DNA from: Candidatus Sumerlaeota bacterium
GTDB lineage: Bacteria > Sumerlaeota > Sumerlaeia > JAFGJS01
Length of the DNA stretch: 29,499 nucleotides
NCBI GenBank assembly: GCA_016928995.1
Contig: JAFGJS010000148.1
Coordinates: 1 to 29,499, forward strand
Direction: 5' to 3'
A program made the position numbers and the translations under genes. How positions within the stretch are numbered: position 1 is the first letter of the stretch; the number at the start of each line of letters is the position of its first letter. Below the pieces are notes generated by a model. That model searched no databases and was not told the origin of the DNA. It saw only the letters and a program-made list of their open reading frames with translations. Below are positions 15,047 through 23,292 of the stretch, one piece after another.

Positions 15047-16027
15047 TTAGAACTTCCAGCCGCCATCCTCATGATCGCCGGTCAGTTCCTCCATCCGGCG
15101 CTGGATGATCTCTTCGCGATGGGTTTTGCGGCGCTCCAGCGACTCGCGCAATGCCTTCAACTCGCGCTCCAGCTCATCCGCATTCCGGCCGCGGCTGTCC
15201 TGGCGCAACTGAAATTCCTCTTCCAGCGACCGGCGCAAAGCCTTCTCATTGGCGGAGAAATCTTCCTCCGCGGCGCGCTGGCGGCGAAGCTCACAGGCCA
15301 GCCATTCATTGCGCAAGGCCGCGGTCAGCATCGTTCCATGCGATCGGTATGCTTCCGCACCGGTCTCGTTAAACGAACCCATCAGCTGCACTTCCAATTC
15401 CGCCAGCTCGAGAATTTGCTTAAGCTGAACCGCTTGCTCGTTTGGCGCATCCTGAGCTGCGCGTTGAAGTTTCGCCCGCAATTCGGCCCATTCGGGAAAA
15501 TCACGCGAAAAGGTCTTGATGATCGCCTGCATTTCCAATGAGAACTCATCCTGAACGGCGTCGCCCTTTTTGATTTCGCCCAGGCTCCCCCGCGCTTCTC
15601 CCGGGATGTGCGGCGGGGCGCTGCGATACGCTGCTTCGCCCGGCAACGGCGAACTCAGATTTTGCGTGGCGACGTAACTCTCGCTCGCGATGCGGCGCCG
15701 GAGCTCCAGTTCGTGCAATTCGAGCGCATAGCGGTCGTGAAGCGCGCGCAGATCTTCCGCCTGTATCTTTCGATCCATCCACTCTTGCAGAAGGTCCAGC
15801 TTGGCCTGCAGGACAATGACCTGCTCATCGTCATCCAGATCTTCGGGGCGCTCGCTGTGATGGGCGCCGTGGCCGATCGCCGCGCCGCCAATCGTCTGCG
15901 CCCCGCCTTCCTGCGCCGTTCCCGCGCCCAGGCGGACATTGTCATCTCCGTCATCGGCGAAACCCAAGCCGCACATGCAAAACGCCGCCAGCAGTGCGCA
16001 TAGGATCATCGGCATGTTTATTTTCAT
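15047..16027 (-). CDS. Secreted coiled-coil protein of unknown function
   Basis: 326 aa from ATG 16027, with GGAGG seven bases upstream; a longer reading from 16066 is not supported. Signal peptide MKINMPMILCALLAAFCMCG with cleavage near FADDG; the Cys residues in it do not form a convincing lipobox. The rest is Glu/Arg/Gln/Leu-rich: long amphipathic helices at about residues 70-130 and 175-320 (for example RSLEEEFQLRQD and ELERELKALRESLERRK), separated by a Pro/Gly-rich linker. Such proteins often form periplasmic scaffolds. It is the first gene of the run leading to the FlgT/LPP20-like and TolC-like genes, but a separate promoter follows it. No family recognised. Confidence 0.7.
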   Translation of the reverse strand: MKINMPMILCALLAAFCMCGLGFADDGDDNVRLGAGTAQEGGAQTIGGAAIGHGAHHSERPEDLDDDEQVIVLQAKLDLLQEWMDRKIQAEDLRALHDRYALELHELELRRRIASESYVATQNLSSPLPGEAAYRSAPPHIPGEARGSLGEIKKGDAVQDEFSLEMQAIIKTFSRDFPEWAELRAKLQRAAQDAPNEQAVQLKQILELAELEVQLMGSFNETGAEAYRSHGTMLTAALRNEWLACELRRQRAAEEDFSANEKALRRSLEEEFQLRQDSRGRNADELERELKALRESLERRKTHREEIIQRRMEELTGDHEDGGWKF

Positions 16028-16160
16028 TTTGACACCTCCAGAGATCCCCAACGATTTGGAAGACATGATGCGAATGCGAACTTAGCAGAAATGACCCTTG
16101 TGATGCAAGTCATCTTAACCGGATGCAATAATTAACTGATGTTACGCCGTTCGCGCCAAC

Positions 16161-16267
16161 TTTGGAGTGCGCAGGCCATGCCTGCGCCTTGAGAAAAGGA
16201 AATTTGTCCTTAATCCGGCGGAATTTCGCCACAACACAAGGCGGCGGCATGGCCGCCGCAGTCCAAG
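16161..16267. repeat. REPIN-like pair of inverted GGAG hairpins
   Basis: 16161-16190 (TTTGGAGTGCGCAGGCCATG and on) has GGAG followed by a GCGCAGGC/GCCTGCGC stem. 16239-16267 is the inverted partner (AAGGCGGCGGCATGGCCGCC, then GCAGTCCAA). Together they form a 107-bp unit with two hairpins facing each other, like a REPIN. Related units are at 7139-7168 and 7618-7647. The rest of 16028-16370 holds only the adjacent terminator. Confidence 0.7.
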
Positions 16268-16299
16268 GCGTCAAGGGTGCGTAACGTCAGTAATTAAAT

Positions 16300-16350
16300 A
16301 AACAATCCCGGCTCGCGAGGTTTGCGGCGAACCGGGATTGTTTTTATTTT
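16300..16350 (-). terminator. Bidirectional terminator after the antiporter gene
   Basis: AAACAATCCCGG (16300-16311) pairs with CCGGGATTGTTT (16332-16343). The minus strand continues ATTTAATT and the plus strand TTATTTTA. It lies 20 bp beyond the antiporter stop codon. Confidence 0.85.
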
Positions 16351-16370
16351 ATGCAGGCTTGCTTCGTCTT

Positions 16371-17921
16371 TTAATGTCCAAGCAGGAAAACGAGCGTGAC
16401 GATGATCATTGGCGGAATCAGGATTCCGATACTGTAGAGCATGTAGCCGAAGAACGACGGCATCTTGATGCCGCTGCTTTCCGCGATGCTTTTGACCATG
16501 AAGTTCGGGCCGTTGCCGATGTAAGTCATGGCGCCCATGAAGACGGCGCCGATGCTGATGCCGATGAGCAGCGGCTCCGAGATGTGCGAGCCGTCCACCA
16601 GCGTCAAGGCGTGCTCCGGCGCGAAGGGCAGCGTCTTGGCCGTCTCGAAGAAGACCACGTACGTTGGCGCGTTGTCCAGGAATGACGAGAGCGAGCCGGT
16701 GGCCCAGTAGAAGTGCCACGGGGCGTGCAGGCCGAGCTCCGCGCCCTTGATGTTGAGGATTTCCACCGGCACCTGCATCGCGATGAAAATGCCGATGAAG
16801 AGGCAGGCGACTTCGGCGATGGCCTCGAAATCGAACTTGTTGGCTTCGCGGATCGCCGGACTGGTGGTGATCCAGGCGATGGCGACGAGGGTTAGCATGC
16901 AAAGTTCGCGCATGAACATCGGCGTGGTGAACAAACCGAAAAACGGCTTGCCCGGCACCATGAACGCGACGCAGAGCACGATGCCGATGAGCCAGACGAT
17001 GTTCAGCGTGCCGGTGAGTTTGAGCGGCTTGATCGCCGCGTCGTCATGGGCGATGTCGCGGATCGTCTCATGCTTGTAGGCCATCATGTCCCACACATAA
17101 TAAATGATGAGAATCATGACAGTCATCGTCAGCCATTCCGGCAGCAGCTGCAGCGTCCAGGTGAACGGCACGCCGCGCAGGTAGCCCAGGAACAGCGGCG
17201 GATCGCCGATCGGCAGCAGGCAGCCGCCGATGTTGCAGCAGAGGAAGATGAAGAAAATCACCGTATGCTTCACGTGCTTGCGTTCGCTGTTGATCTGCAG
17301 CAGCGGGCGGATCAGCAGCATCGCCGCGCCCGTGGTGCCGATGACGTTCGCCAGCACGGCGCCGATGCCGATGATGGTCGCATTGTTGCGCGGCGTGGCG
17401 CGGATGTCGCCGGCAAGGTTGATGCCGCCGCTGCACACATAAAGGCTGAACAGCAGCACGATGAACGGGATGTAGTCCACGATCACGGCGTGGTTCAGCA
17501 CTTTGAGCACGGTCGGGATGCCCGGTTCGGCGTGGTGGAAGCCCGTGTCGCGCAGGAAGTAATAGATGATCGTCACGGCCGCCATGGCGAGCGCGATGGT
17601 CAGTTTGCTGGAATTATGATGCCACCAGTGCGCCGTGGCAGGGATCAACGGCAGCAATGCGATGCACAGCAGCAGCACGACAAACGGTGAAATCCAGAAC
17701 ATGTGCGGAACAAAACCGCCATGTCCGCCATGCTCCTCTTGTTGAGCGGGGGTGTGCTCTGTTTCCGCGGCATGCGTAGCTCCGGTTGGATCCTGAACGG
17801 CGTGCGTCGCTGGTTGCTCGGAGTCGCTGTGTTCCTGACTCCAGGCCGGAACGCCGGCCGTCCCCAATAGATAAAGCAGCGCGATGCAAACTGTGAAAGT
17901 CCATGTTAAACGACGATACAT
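16371..17921 (-). CDS. NhaD-type Na+/H+ antiporter (CitMHS/ArsB superfamily)
   Basis: 516 aa inner-membrane transporter with a cleavable-looking N-terminal signal (about residues 8-27) and about 12-13 membrane segments. Superfamily marks are NNATIIGIGAVLANVIGTTGA (about 178-198), CCNIGGCLLPIGDPPLFLGY (228-247), and later SFLDNAPTYVVFF and AMTYIGNGPNFMVK, the paired reentrant-loop motifs of NhaD-like carriers. Between signal and first span is an acidic, His-rich stretch (residues 30-70, with EHGGHGG). This is unusual and could bind metal or sense pH. It would expel Na+ in exchange for protons; transport of a dicarboxylate or another anion is an alternative since the superfamily is broad. Stand-alone gene with its own terminator. 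Confidence 0.88.
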   Translation of the reverse strand: MYRRLTWTFTVCIALLYLLGTAGVPAWSQEHSDSEQPATHAVQDPTGATHAAETEHTPAQQEEHGGHGGFVPHMFWISPFVVLLLCIALLPLIPATAHWWHHNSSKLTIALAMAAVTIIYYFLRDTGFHHAEPGIPTVLKVLNHAVIVDYIPFIVLLFSLYVCSGGINLAGDIRATPRNNATIIGIGAVLANVIGTTGAAMLLIRPLLQINSERKHVKHTVIFFIFLCCNIGGCLLPIGDPPLFLGYLRGVPFTWTLQLLPEWLTMTVMILIIYYVWDMMAYKHETIRDIAHDDAAIKPLKLTGTLNIVWLIGIVLCVAFMVPGKPFFGLFTTPMFMRELCMLTLVAIAWITTSPAIREANKFDFEAIAEVACLFIGIFIAMQVPVEILNIKGAELGLHAPWHFYWATGSLSSFLDNAPTYVVFFETAKTLPFAPEHALTLVDGSHISEPLLIGISIGAVFMGAMTYIGNGPNFMVKSIAESSGIKMPSFFGYMLYSIGILIPPMIIVTLVFLLGH

Positions 17922-18212
17922 TATGACTCGCTTTCGTGATGAAATGTCTCGATCGGAACGGCGATGCGGCCGGTTGCGGACAAGTCCAGGCGTTTCACGC
18001 CTTTTCGGCGCAGGACGCCGGATGCATAAACCGATTTATCCGCTTGGCGGAATCAAAAAAACGATTTTTCCGGCAACACGCGCATGATCATCTTGTCCAA
18101 TTTCAAGGCAATCAAGCAAAACTGACCGCCGATGGGCGAAAAATGTTGATCCTTTGCGCGAAATGGAAGATGGACTATGGAGAGACAGCAGCGTGAGATT
18201 GCGAGGTCAACG
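17922..18212. other. Divergent intergenic region, nothing clear seen
   Basis: About 290 bp between the divergent antiporter and small-membrane-protein genes. Only a short AGGCG-TTTCA-CGCCT hairpin (near 17988-18002) followed by TTTT is visible. No promoter with good hexamers on either strand could be identified by eye. Confidence 0.4.
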
Positions 18213-18542
18213 ATGCAAAATCGCACACCCAATCCATGGGACGGCTTCAAGGCTGAGCGGGAGGAACTTCCCAAGGCTTCGCCCGCGATCTATGCCCTGG
18301 CGATTGTGTTGTTCGCCGTGGGCGGCGCGGCGTTGGGCGCATTCCTGTTTCTGGCTTTCGCCGGCCATGGCTTCAGTGGAACGGCTCATTATGAAATCAT
18401 GATGGATAAGGCGATCGCCCAACCGCTATTTTATGGTTTTGTGGCCATTGGTGTCATCTCTGCGGAAATCACGCTAGTGGCCGCTTGGCTGCATGGACGC
18501 AAAAGCGATGCGCGGAGCGCTGACGATGACGGAACGAAATGA
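18213..18542 (+). CDS. Small two-span membrane protein, paralogue A
   Basis: 109 aa from ATG 18213 (GAGG six bases upstream); the longer frame from 18177 lacks a ribosome site. Not recognised. Short acidic N-terminus with LPKASPA, a first glycine-rich span (about residues 27-48), a small loop, and a second span (about 71-93) ending AAWLHGRK and a charged tail. It overlaps the next gene by 17 bp, and the two proteins align along their whole length: LP-x-x-xP, glycine-rich span 1, then span 2 with AE-x-x-L and basic end. They look like a tandem duplication and may form a heteromer. Confidence 0.7.
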   Translation: MQNRTPNPWDGFKAEREELPKASPAIYALAIVLFAVGGAALGAFLFLAFAGHGFSGTAHYEIMMDKAIAQPLFYGFVAIGVISAEITLVAAWLHGRKSDARSADDDGTK

Positions 18543-18822
18543 TAAACAATCGAGCGAGGAATGGATCGTCGGCGAGGATTTGCCGGAAACGCCGCTATGG
18601 ATGCATGTGGTTTCATTCGTCGTTGTTGGCGTAATTGGCGCTGTTGTTGGTTTCTTTTTCTTCATGCAACTGGTCAATGTCGGGATTGGAGATATTGGCA
18701 CAGGTCATCTCGATGATCCTCCATTAATGCTGAAATCACTGTTCGCGATATGCCTTCTCGGTGGAGTGATTGTGGCAGAAGTATTTCTGTTTGGCAGTCT
18801 ACGGCTATGCCGGAAAAAATGA
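18526..18822 (+). CDS. Small two-span membrane protein, paralogue B
   Basis: 98 aa from ATG 18526, with GGAG eight bases upstream; the start lies within the 3' end of paralogue A, implying coupled translation. Two membrane segments (about residues 25-48 with GAVVGFFFFMQLV, and 68-92 with AEVFLFGSLRLCRKK at its end). Same layout as paralogue A but less GC-rich and with a Phe-rich first span. Function unknown; resembles subunits that sit beside larger membrane enzymes, but no such partner is recognisable here. Confidence 0.7.
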   Translation: MTERNDKQSSEEWIVGEDLPETPLWMHVVSFVVVGVIGAVVGFFFFMQLVNVGIGDIGTGHLDDPPLMLKSLFAICLLGGVIVAEVFLFGSLRLCRKK

Positions 18823-18877
18823 ACTGATGACTTTTCATCGTATTTCATCTTTGGCGACATCATACGGAATATAAAAT

Positions 18878-20230
18878 ATGGCTCAACGCACATTGAGGGG
18901 AGCGCAGGGAATCCGGATTTCGCTGGACGCGGCGATTTTTATCGCGCTGGCCGTGATCATCGCGCTTTGCGCGATGCGGATCGACCTGACGAACGCGGAT
19001 GGCGAGGTCTGGCTGCGGCTGGCGCCGAAGAAAATCAAGAATCCCATGCGTATCCTGACGCTGGCGCTGGCGGCGCGCTGGGCGCTGGATCGCTGGCTGG
19101 ACCGTCGCATGGCGGACTATTGGTTCTGGACTAACCTTCAACATTCGCGGGTTTGGCACTATGGCGTCTTCGCGCTGTTGATCGGATTGTGCTCACTGGA
19201 GCCTGCGACGAATCACATCTACGACCGGGCCGTGGCGCTGGAGCAATTCGGCGCAGCGCTGGCGCTGGTCAATCTCTACGAACTGGCGTTTTTGCTGGGC
19301 AGCGGCTCGCGGCGGGCTTTTCTCATCACGCTGGCGGTGTTCTTCGGCACGTACCTGATGCCGCTCGGTTCGGGCTATATCACGGCGAGCAGTCCGGCGC
19401 TGGGCGCGGGGTTTTGTGCGTTGTACGTGCATTTCACGGCGCGCTGGAGCGCTCAGGCGCGCGGCAAATTTAAATGGACGTTGCTCGGCGCCATGGCCGC
19501 GGCGGCCGCATGGGTGCATAGCTTCAACCTGATCCTGGCGCCGCTGGCGATCCTGGTCAGCATCGGCGCGGCCCGGCGCGACGCGGCCAACGGCATCGAT
19601 GCGCATTGGCCGCTGCGGCTGAAGCAGTTTTTTTATTTCTGCGCAAGCGCCGCGGTTGTTTTCATCGCCCTGCGGTTTGCCGGGATTGTGCCGAATCTTA
19701 ATTTTGCCGAATTAGGCAAAAGCTGGATTAATATCGCCGATCCGCAAAACTGGTTCGGATCGATGATCTTCGACCGCGAGGCGCGGCCGCATGTGTGGAC
19801 GATGCTGACCTCGCTCGAAGGCGGGCTGCTGTTTCATTGCCCGCTGATGGCCGTGGCGCTACTCGGACTCTGGCGCTGCTGGCGATTGGATCGCTGGATG
19901 GCCTCCGGCCTGCTCGTTTTCTTCGCGGCGCAGCTCGCGCTGCAAGGCGCGCTGATGGGCTGGGAGGCGGACGGCATCTTCCGTCTTGCGGTGTGCGCGC
20001 CGTTGTTTGTGATCTTGCTGAATCACCTGGCGGACAGCATGCGCGCCTGGCCGGCCTGGCCGCGGCGCGGATGTCTGGCGTTGATCTTCGCCTGCGTGCT
20101 GTGGACCGCGCTGGCCGGGTTCCAGCTCGCGCGCAATAAATTTGTGATGCCCGGCGAAGACCCGGAAATCCCCGAATGGCGTCAGCGCGTGGAATATCGC
20201 ACGAGCGGGATTGAGCGTTATTTATTTTAA
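18878..20230 (+). CDS. Polytopic membrane protein of unknown function (GT-C-like in look)
   Basis: 450 aa with about ten hydrophobic segments and many Trp/Arg residues at their edges. Weakly reminiscent of GT-C glycosyltransferases or O-antigen-ligase-like proteins, but the usual luminal DE/ED motif after the first span is not evident: between spans 1 and 2 are RIDLTNADGEVWLRLAPKK, which do contain Asp, so the idea is not excluded. Large loop near residues 270-310 (NFAELGKSWINIADPQNWFG). Starts at ATG 18878 without a good Shine-Dalgarno, 55 bp after paralogue B; may be co-transcribed with it. No function proposed. Confidence 0.6.
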   Translation: MAQRTLRGAQGIRISLDAAIFIALAVIIALCAMRIDLTNADGEVWLRLAPKKIKNPMRILTLALAARWALDRWLDRRMADYWFWTNLQHSRVWHYGVFALLIGLCSLEPATNHIYDRAVALEQFGAALALVNLYELAFLLGSGSRRAFLITLAVFFGTYLMPLGSGYITASSPALGAGFCALYVHFTARWSAQARGKFKWTLLGAMAAAAAWVHSFNLILAPLAILVSIGAARRDAANGIDAHWPLRLKQFFYFCASAAVVFIALRFAGIVPNLNFAELGKSWINIADPQNWFGSMIFDREARPHVWTMLTSLEGGLLFHCPLMAVALLGLWRCWRLDRWMASGLLVFFAAQLALQGALMGWEADGIFRLAVCAPLFVILLNHLADSMRAWPAWPRRGCLALIFACVLWTALAGFQLARNKFVMPGEDPEIPEWRQRVEYRTSGIERYLF

Positions 20231-20293
20231 CCGGCCTTTTCGCTTGCAGCGCGGCAGGCGGCTCCGCAAAATACGATACAGCGGTGTGATACG

Positions 20294-21118
20294 ATGAATC
20301 CTGCTTTGACGCAGCAACTGGATTGGGTGGAGATGTTCCGCGATGCGCAGCCGCCGGAACAGCCGTTACATCCTTCGCTGCCGCCGCGTACGCCCCCTGC
20401 GCCGCCCGACGAGTCCCGCGCCTTCACCACAGGCGAAATTCACCTGATTCTGCAAAACGCCACCCGGCGCAGCGTTGAGCTGAAATTCAATCGCAACCGC
20501 AGCACATGGATGAGCATCGTGTTTCCCGGTAGCAAGCGGGTGAAGATCAGCCTGCATGAGGCCTTTCGCCGCGCGCCGCTGGAGACGCTTCGCGCCGTGG
20601 CCGCGCTGATCGAAGGCGAAAACACCGCCGACCGGCGGCTCGTGCGTGAATTCATTCATGCGGAATCGCAACGCTGCGCCGAGGCGCCGTCGCGCCGCCA
20701 GCCCATGCGTCCGCGCGGCAGGCACTACGATCTGCGCGAGGTGCTGCGCTCGGTCTGCGCGGAGTATTTTCCCGATGAGCGGCTCATCGGCATCACCTGG
20801 GGCCGCCGCCGCAAACCCGGCCGCTACGTGGCGCTGGGGCTTTACAGCTACGACGAGCAATGCATCCGGATTCATCCGTTGCTGGACGATCCGCGCATCC
20901 CGGAGTTCTATCTCCGCTTTGTGGTTTATCATGAAATGCTGCATCACCTGTCGTCCGAGGACCGGACGGCGTCAGGCCGGCGCAGGCATCATTCGCCGGA
21001 GTTCCGCCGCCGCGAGGCGCAATTCAAGGAGCACGCCGCGGCGACGGCCTTCGAACCCAAGCTGCACAGGCTGATGCGTAAGATCTACAACTGGCAGGGA
21101 CAGCTGGAGCCCATTTAG
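20294..21118 (+). CDS. SprT-like zinc metalloprotease domain protein
   Basis: 274 aa, cytosolic. HEMLHH at residues 213-218 is the zinc-binding HExxH helix with Glu214 as catalytic base. The following HHSPEFRRRE (232-241) fits the SprT pattern, in which the third His ligand lies about 15 residues on beside a P-x-F/W-R. The region before it (GITWGRRRKPGRYVALGLY and IRIHPLLDD) matches SprT-like strands. The N-terminal 45 residues are Pro-rich, and a conserved-looking LKFNRNRSTWMSIVFPG segment (64-79) follows. Bacterial SprT-like proteins are poorly characterised; the eukaryotic relative Spartan cleaves DNA-protein crosslinks. Convergent with the IclR gene. Activity inferred from motif only. Confidence 0.78.
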   Translation: MNPALTQQLDWVEMFRDAQPPEQPLHPSLPPRTPPAPPDESRAFTTGEIHLILQNATRRSVELKFNRNRSTWMSIVFPGSKRVKISLHEAFRRAPLETLRAVAALIEGENTADRRLVREFIHAESQRCAEAPSRRQPMRPRGRHYDLREVLRSVCAEYFPDERLIGITWGRRRKPGRYVALGLYSYDEQCIRIHPLLDDPRIPEFYLRFVVYHEMLHHLSSEDRTASGRRRHHSPEFRRREAQFKEHAAATAFEPKLHRLMRKIYNWQGQLEPI

Positions 21119-21167
21119 CCGCAAATGGAATGACGCGCGAACAGGAGATGAACGCCGCGTGCGGCGC

Positions 21168-21947
21168 TCAGGCGCGTTTTAAATGCTGTTCGATCTTCCG
21201 GGCCGTGCGGTGCAATTCCTGCACGTAAAAATCCACCTTTGCCCGCAACATTTCTTCGTTCAGGCCGATCAGGCAGAGCCCGGTTTCGCTGGTCTCGTCC
21301 AGCGGCACGGCCACGGACTCATACTGCGCATGCACAGCATAGCCTTGCCGCCGCGCGCGATGGATTCTTTCCATCAATGCGTTGATGTCGATGGAATCTT
21401 TGTGCTTTTTCGGATTGCTGTAGATGTTGCGGATTTCATCGTCATGCAGGCGCGCCAGCAGCGCCAAGCCGATGGAAGAACGCTCGGCAGGATAGAGATT
21501 TCCCGGAACGATGGCCGCGTTGAGATTGTCCGTCACATCGCCATGAAACAGGTAGCTCACATACCGGCGCCACCGGACGCCCAGCGACACGGGTTGTTCC
21601 GTGCGCATTTCCAATTCCTGCAGGAACGGCAGCGCGCAACGGAAAACCCGCGAGTTGTGCAGCCCCATCGTGGCCAGAACCATCAGCCCGGGTCCGGCGA
21701 TATATTTGCGGTCGCTGGTTTTTTCGGCGAAGCCGTTGTCCGCCAGCGTGGTGAGAAAGCGATGCACACGCGCATGATCCCAATCCAGCACGCGCGCCAC
21801 TTCTCGGCTGCCGACGGGACGCTGCCACTTGGCCAGTTCCAGCAGCACTTCCAGGCCGTCACGCAGGCTTTGATTGACCTGCGTCGGGCCGCGTTTACGC
21901 GCTTTTTTGAGCTCCAGTGAAAAAATATTCTCGTTTTGTGCAAGCAT
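21168..21947 (-). CDS. IclR-family transcriptional regulator 1
   Basis: 259 aa: N-terminal winged helix-turn-helix at about residues 20-85 (SLRDGLEVLLELAKWQRPVG, then ARVHRFLTTLADNGF), then an effector-binding domain of about 170 residues (SLGVRWRRYVSYL...ERSSIGLALLARL...RQGYAV...SVAVPLDE). Starts at ATG 21947 with AAGGA eight bases upstream. It is a close paralogue of the gene at 22350-23129; the two align without gaps over most of their length. IclR proteins usually sense small organic acids and repress catabolic operons. An 18-bp palindrome at 21978-21995, about 30 bp upstream of its start, may be its own operator. Possible targets include the sugar-acid genes at the window start, but nothing proves it. 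Confidence 0.88.
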   Translation of the reverse strand: MLAQNENIFSLELKKARKRGPTQVNQSLRDGLEVLLELAKWQRPVGSREVARVLDWDHARVHRFLTTLADNGFAEKTSDRKYIAGPGLMVLATMGLHNSRVFRCALPFLQELEMRTEQPVSLGVRWRRYVSYLFHGDVTDNLNAAIVPGNLYPAERSSIGLALLARLHDDEIRNIYSNPKKHKDSIDINALMERIHRARRQGYAVHAQYESVAVPLDETSETGLCLIGLNEEMLRAKVDFYVQELHRTARKIEQHLKRA

Positions 21948-21977
21948 GGCGGATTTCCTTTTTCATCTACAAGTGTG

Positions 21978-21995
21978 CGTCTCTATTAAGAGACG
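21978..21995. promoter_or_regulatory. Candidate IclR operator (18-bp palindrome)
   Basis: CGTCTCTATTAAGAGACG: perfect 7-bp arms around ATTA, about 30 bp upstream of the IclR 1 start codon. The half-site with its spacer (ATTAAGAGACG) recurs as ATTAAAGAGACG upstream of the paralogous regulator (23158-23169). A shared site in front of two paralogous regulators fits auto- and cross-regulation. The remaining part of 21996-22286 is AT-rich with no gene. Confidence 0.6.
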
Positions 21996-22286
21996 TATCG
22001 TTGTGTTTTTTTGAATCCATAAAAAATATATTTATATAAAAAACCAGATGAAATATTTGATAAACCGGCATGGCTTCTTTTAATGTAACGAGTTACAATC
22101 AGTCATAGTGTGGAGTTTTCACCAGTCGCGATGATATCCGCCACTATCCGGAGTTGAAATGCGTGCAGTAGATGCCGTTGGACGCATGATTTTGGCCCAA
22201 CTTGGGTGGTTCTGGAGCAATTCGCCACAAAGCGACAGTGTTCTTTATGCGAGAATCATAACTTTTTTAAGGCTCTCTTTGGCGCA

Positions 22287-22313
22287 AATAAAAATGGCGG
22301 GTCAAGCCCGCCA
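22287..22313 (-). terminator. Rho-independent terminator of IclR regulator 2
   Basis: On the minus strand TGGCGGG-CTTGA-CCCGCCA followed directly by TTTTTATT, 37 bp after the stop codon. It shows that the two iclR genes are separate transcription units. Confidence 0.9.
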
Positions 22314-22349
22314 GGAAGTTCTATCGAAGATGGGCGCAGCATTGATTGA

Positions 22350-23129
22350 TCAGTATAGCTCTATCTGTTGACCGATTTTGCTCGCCGTGCGGCGTAATTC
22401 CTGCACTAGTAACGCCTTTTTTTCCTGCAGCAGCTGTTCGTTCAAGCCATACACGGAAATGGCGGTTTCGCTGGTTTCATCCAGCGGCACGGCGACCGAT
22501 TCAAACCGGACATTCATGCCATAGCCCTGCTTTCGCGTCTGGTAAATTCTGTCCATCAGTTCGTGAATGCTGATCGCATTCGAGGTTTTTTTCTGGTCGG
22601 CGTAAAGTTTGCGAATATCTTCGTCGTGCAAACGCGAGAGCAGCGCCAGGCCGATGGAGGAACGTTCGGCGGGATACAGATTGTCCGGCGCGATCGCCAT
22701 GCCCAGATCGTCGGTCACATTGCCATGATAGAGGTAGCAGACATGCCGGCGCCAACGCACGCCTAGCGACACGGGGTATCCCGTGCGCGAGCTGAGCTCC
22801 TGCAAATGCGGCAGCGCGGAATGAAACACTCGCGAGTTGTGCAGCGCCATCGTCGCCATCACCGTGAGCCCGGGTCCCGCCATGTATTTCCGGTCGCTGG
22901 ATTGCTCAGCGAAACCGCTATCCACCAAGGTGGTCAGGAAACGATGCACGCGCGCATGATCCCACTCGAGCACTCGGGCGATTTCGCGACTGCCCACGGG
23001 GCGCTGCCATTTCGCCAATTCCAGCAGAATCTCCAAGCCGTCACGCAGGCTTTGATTGACCTGTGTCGGGCCGCGCAGCCGGGATTTCTTCAGCGTCTGG
23101 ATGGGGGAAGAGTCAGGTTGTGGATACAT
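22350..23129 (-). CDS. IclR-family transcriptional regulator 2
   Basis: 259 aa paralogue of the gene at 21168-21947: the DNA-binding domain is nearly identical (PTQVNQSLRDGLE, RVLEWDHARVHRFLTTLVDS), and the effector domain differs more (ERSSIGLALLSRL is shared; IRKLYADQKKTSNAISIHEL diverges). That pattern predicts the same operator but different ligands. Start ATG 23129; the TTG just before it is not needed. AAGGA lies about 12 bases upstream. It has its own promoter with the shared half-site downstream of the -10, and its own terminator. Confidence 0.88.
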   Translation of the reverse strand: MYPQPDSSPIQTLKKSRLRGPTQVNQSLRDGLEILLELAKWQRPVGSREIARVLEWDHARVHRFLTTLVDSGFAEQSSDRKYMAGPGLTVMATMALHNSRVFHSALPHLQELSSRTGYPVSLGVRWRRHVCYLYHGNVTDDLGMAIAPDNLYPAERSSIGLALLSRLHDEDIRKLYADQKKTSNAISIHELMDRIYQTRKQGYGMNVRFESVAVPLDETSETAISVYGLNEQLLQEKKALLVQELRRTASKIGQQIELY

Positions 23130-23162
23130 CAATCAAGATCCTTTTGAATCAGCGGTTATTAA

Positions 23163-23208
23163 AGAGACGTTTGAACAGTGTATACTGCATCCCAAAAATA
23201 TACCGCAA
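23163..23208 (-). promoter_or_regulatory. Promoter and operator half-site of IclR regulator 2
   Basis: On the minus strand TTGCGG (23203-23208), 18-bp spacer, TATACA (23179-23184), predicted start near 23172. The conserved half-site AGAGACG (23163-23169, plus-strand reading) covers the start of transcription, the right place for a repressor. Only one arm of the palindrome is conserved here. Confidence 0.5.
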
Positions 23209-23292
23209 GTAAAAAAATTTAAGTAAATAAAGAATTTCGAGACCTCTAATTAGCAGCCTTCCAGCCAATTTTACTGAGGGTAAAGAAGAAAA

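Noticed and set aside
22159-22371. 70-codon plus-strand frame between the iclR genes
   Set aside because: It runs through the terminator of IclR regulator 2 and into its coding sequence; no ribosome site.
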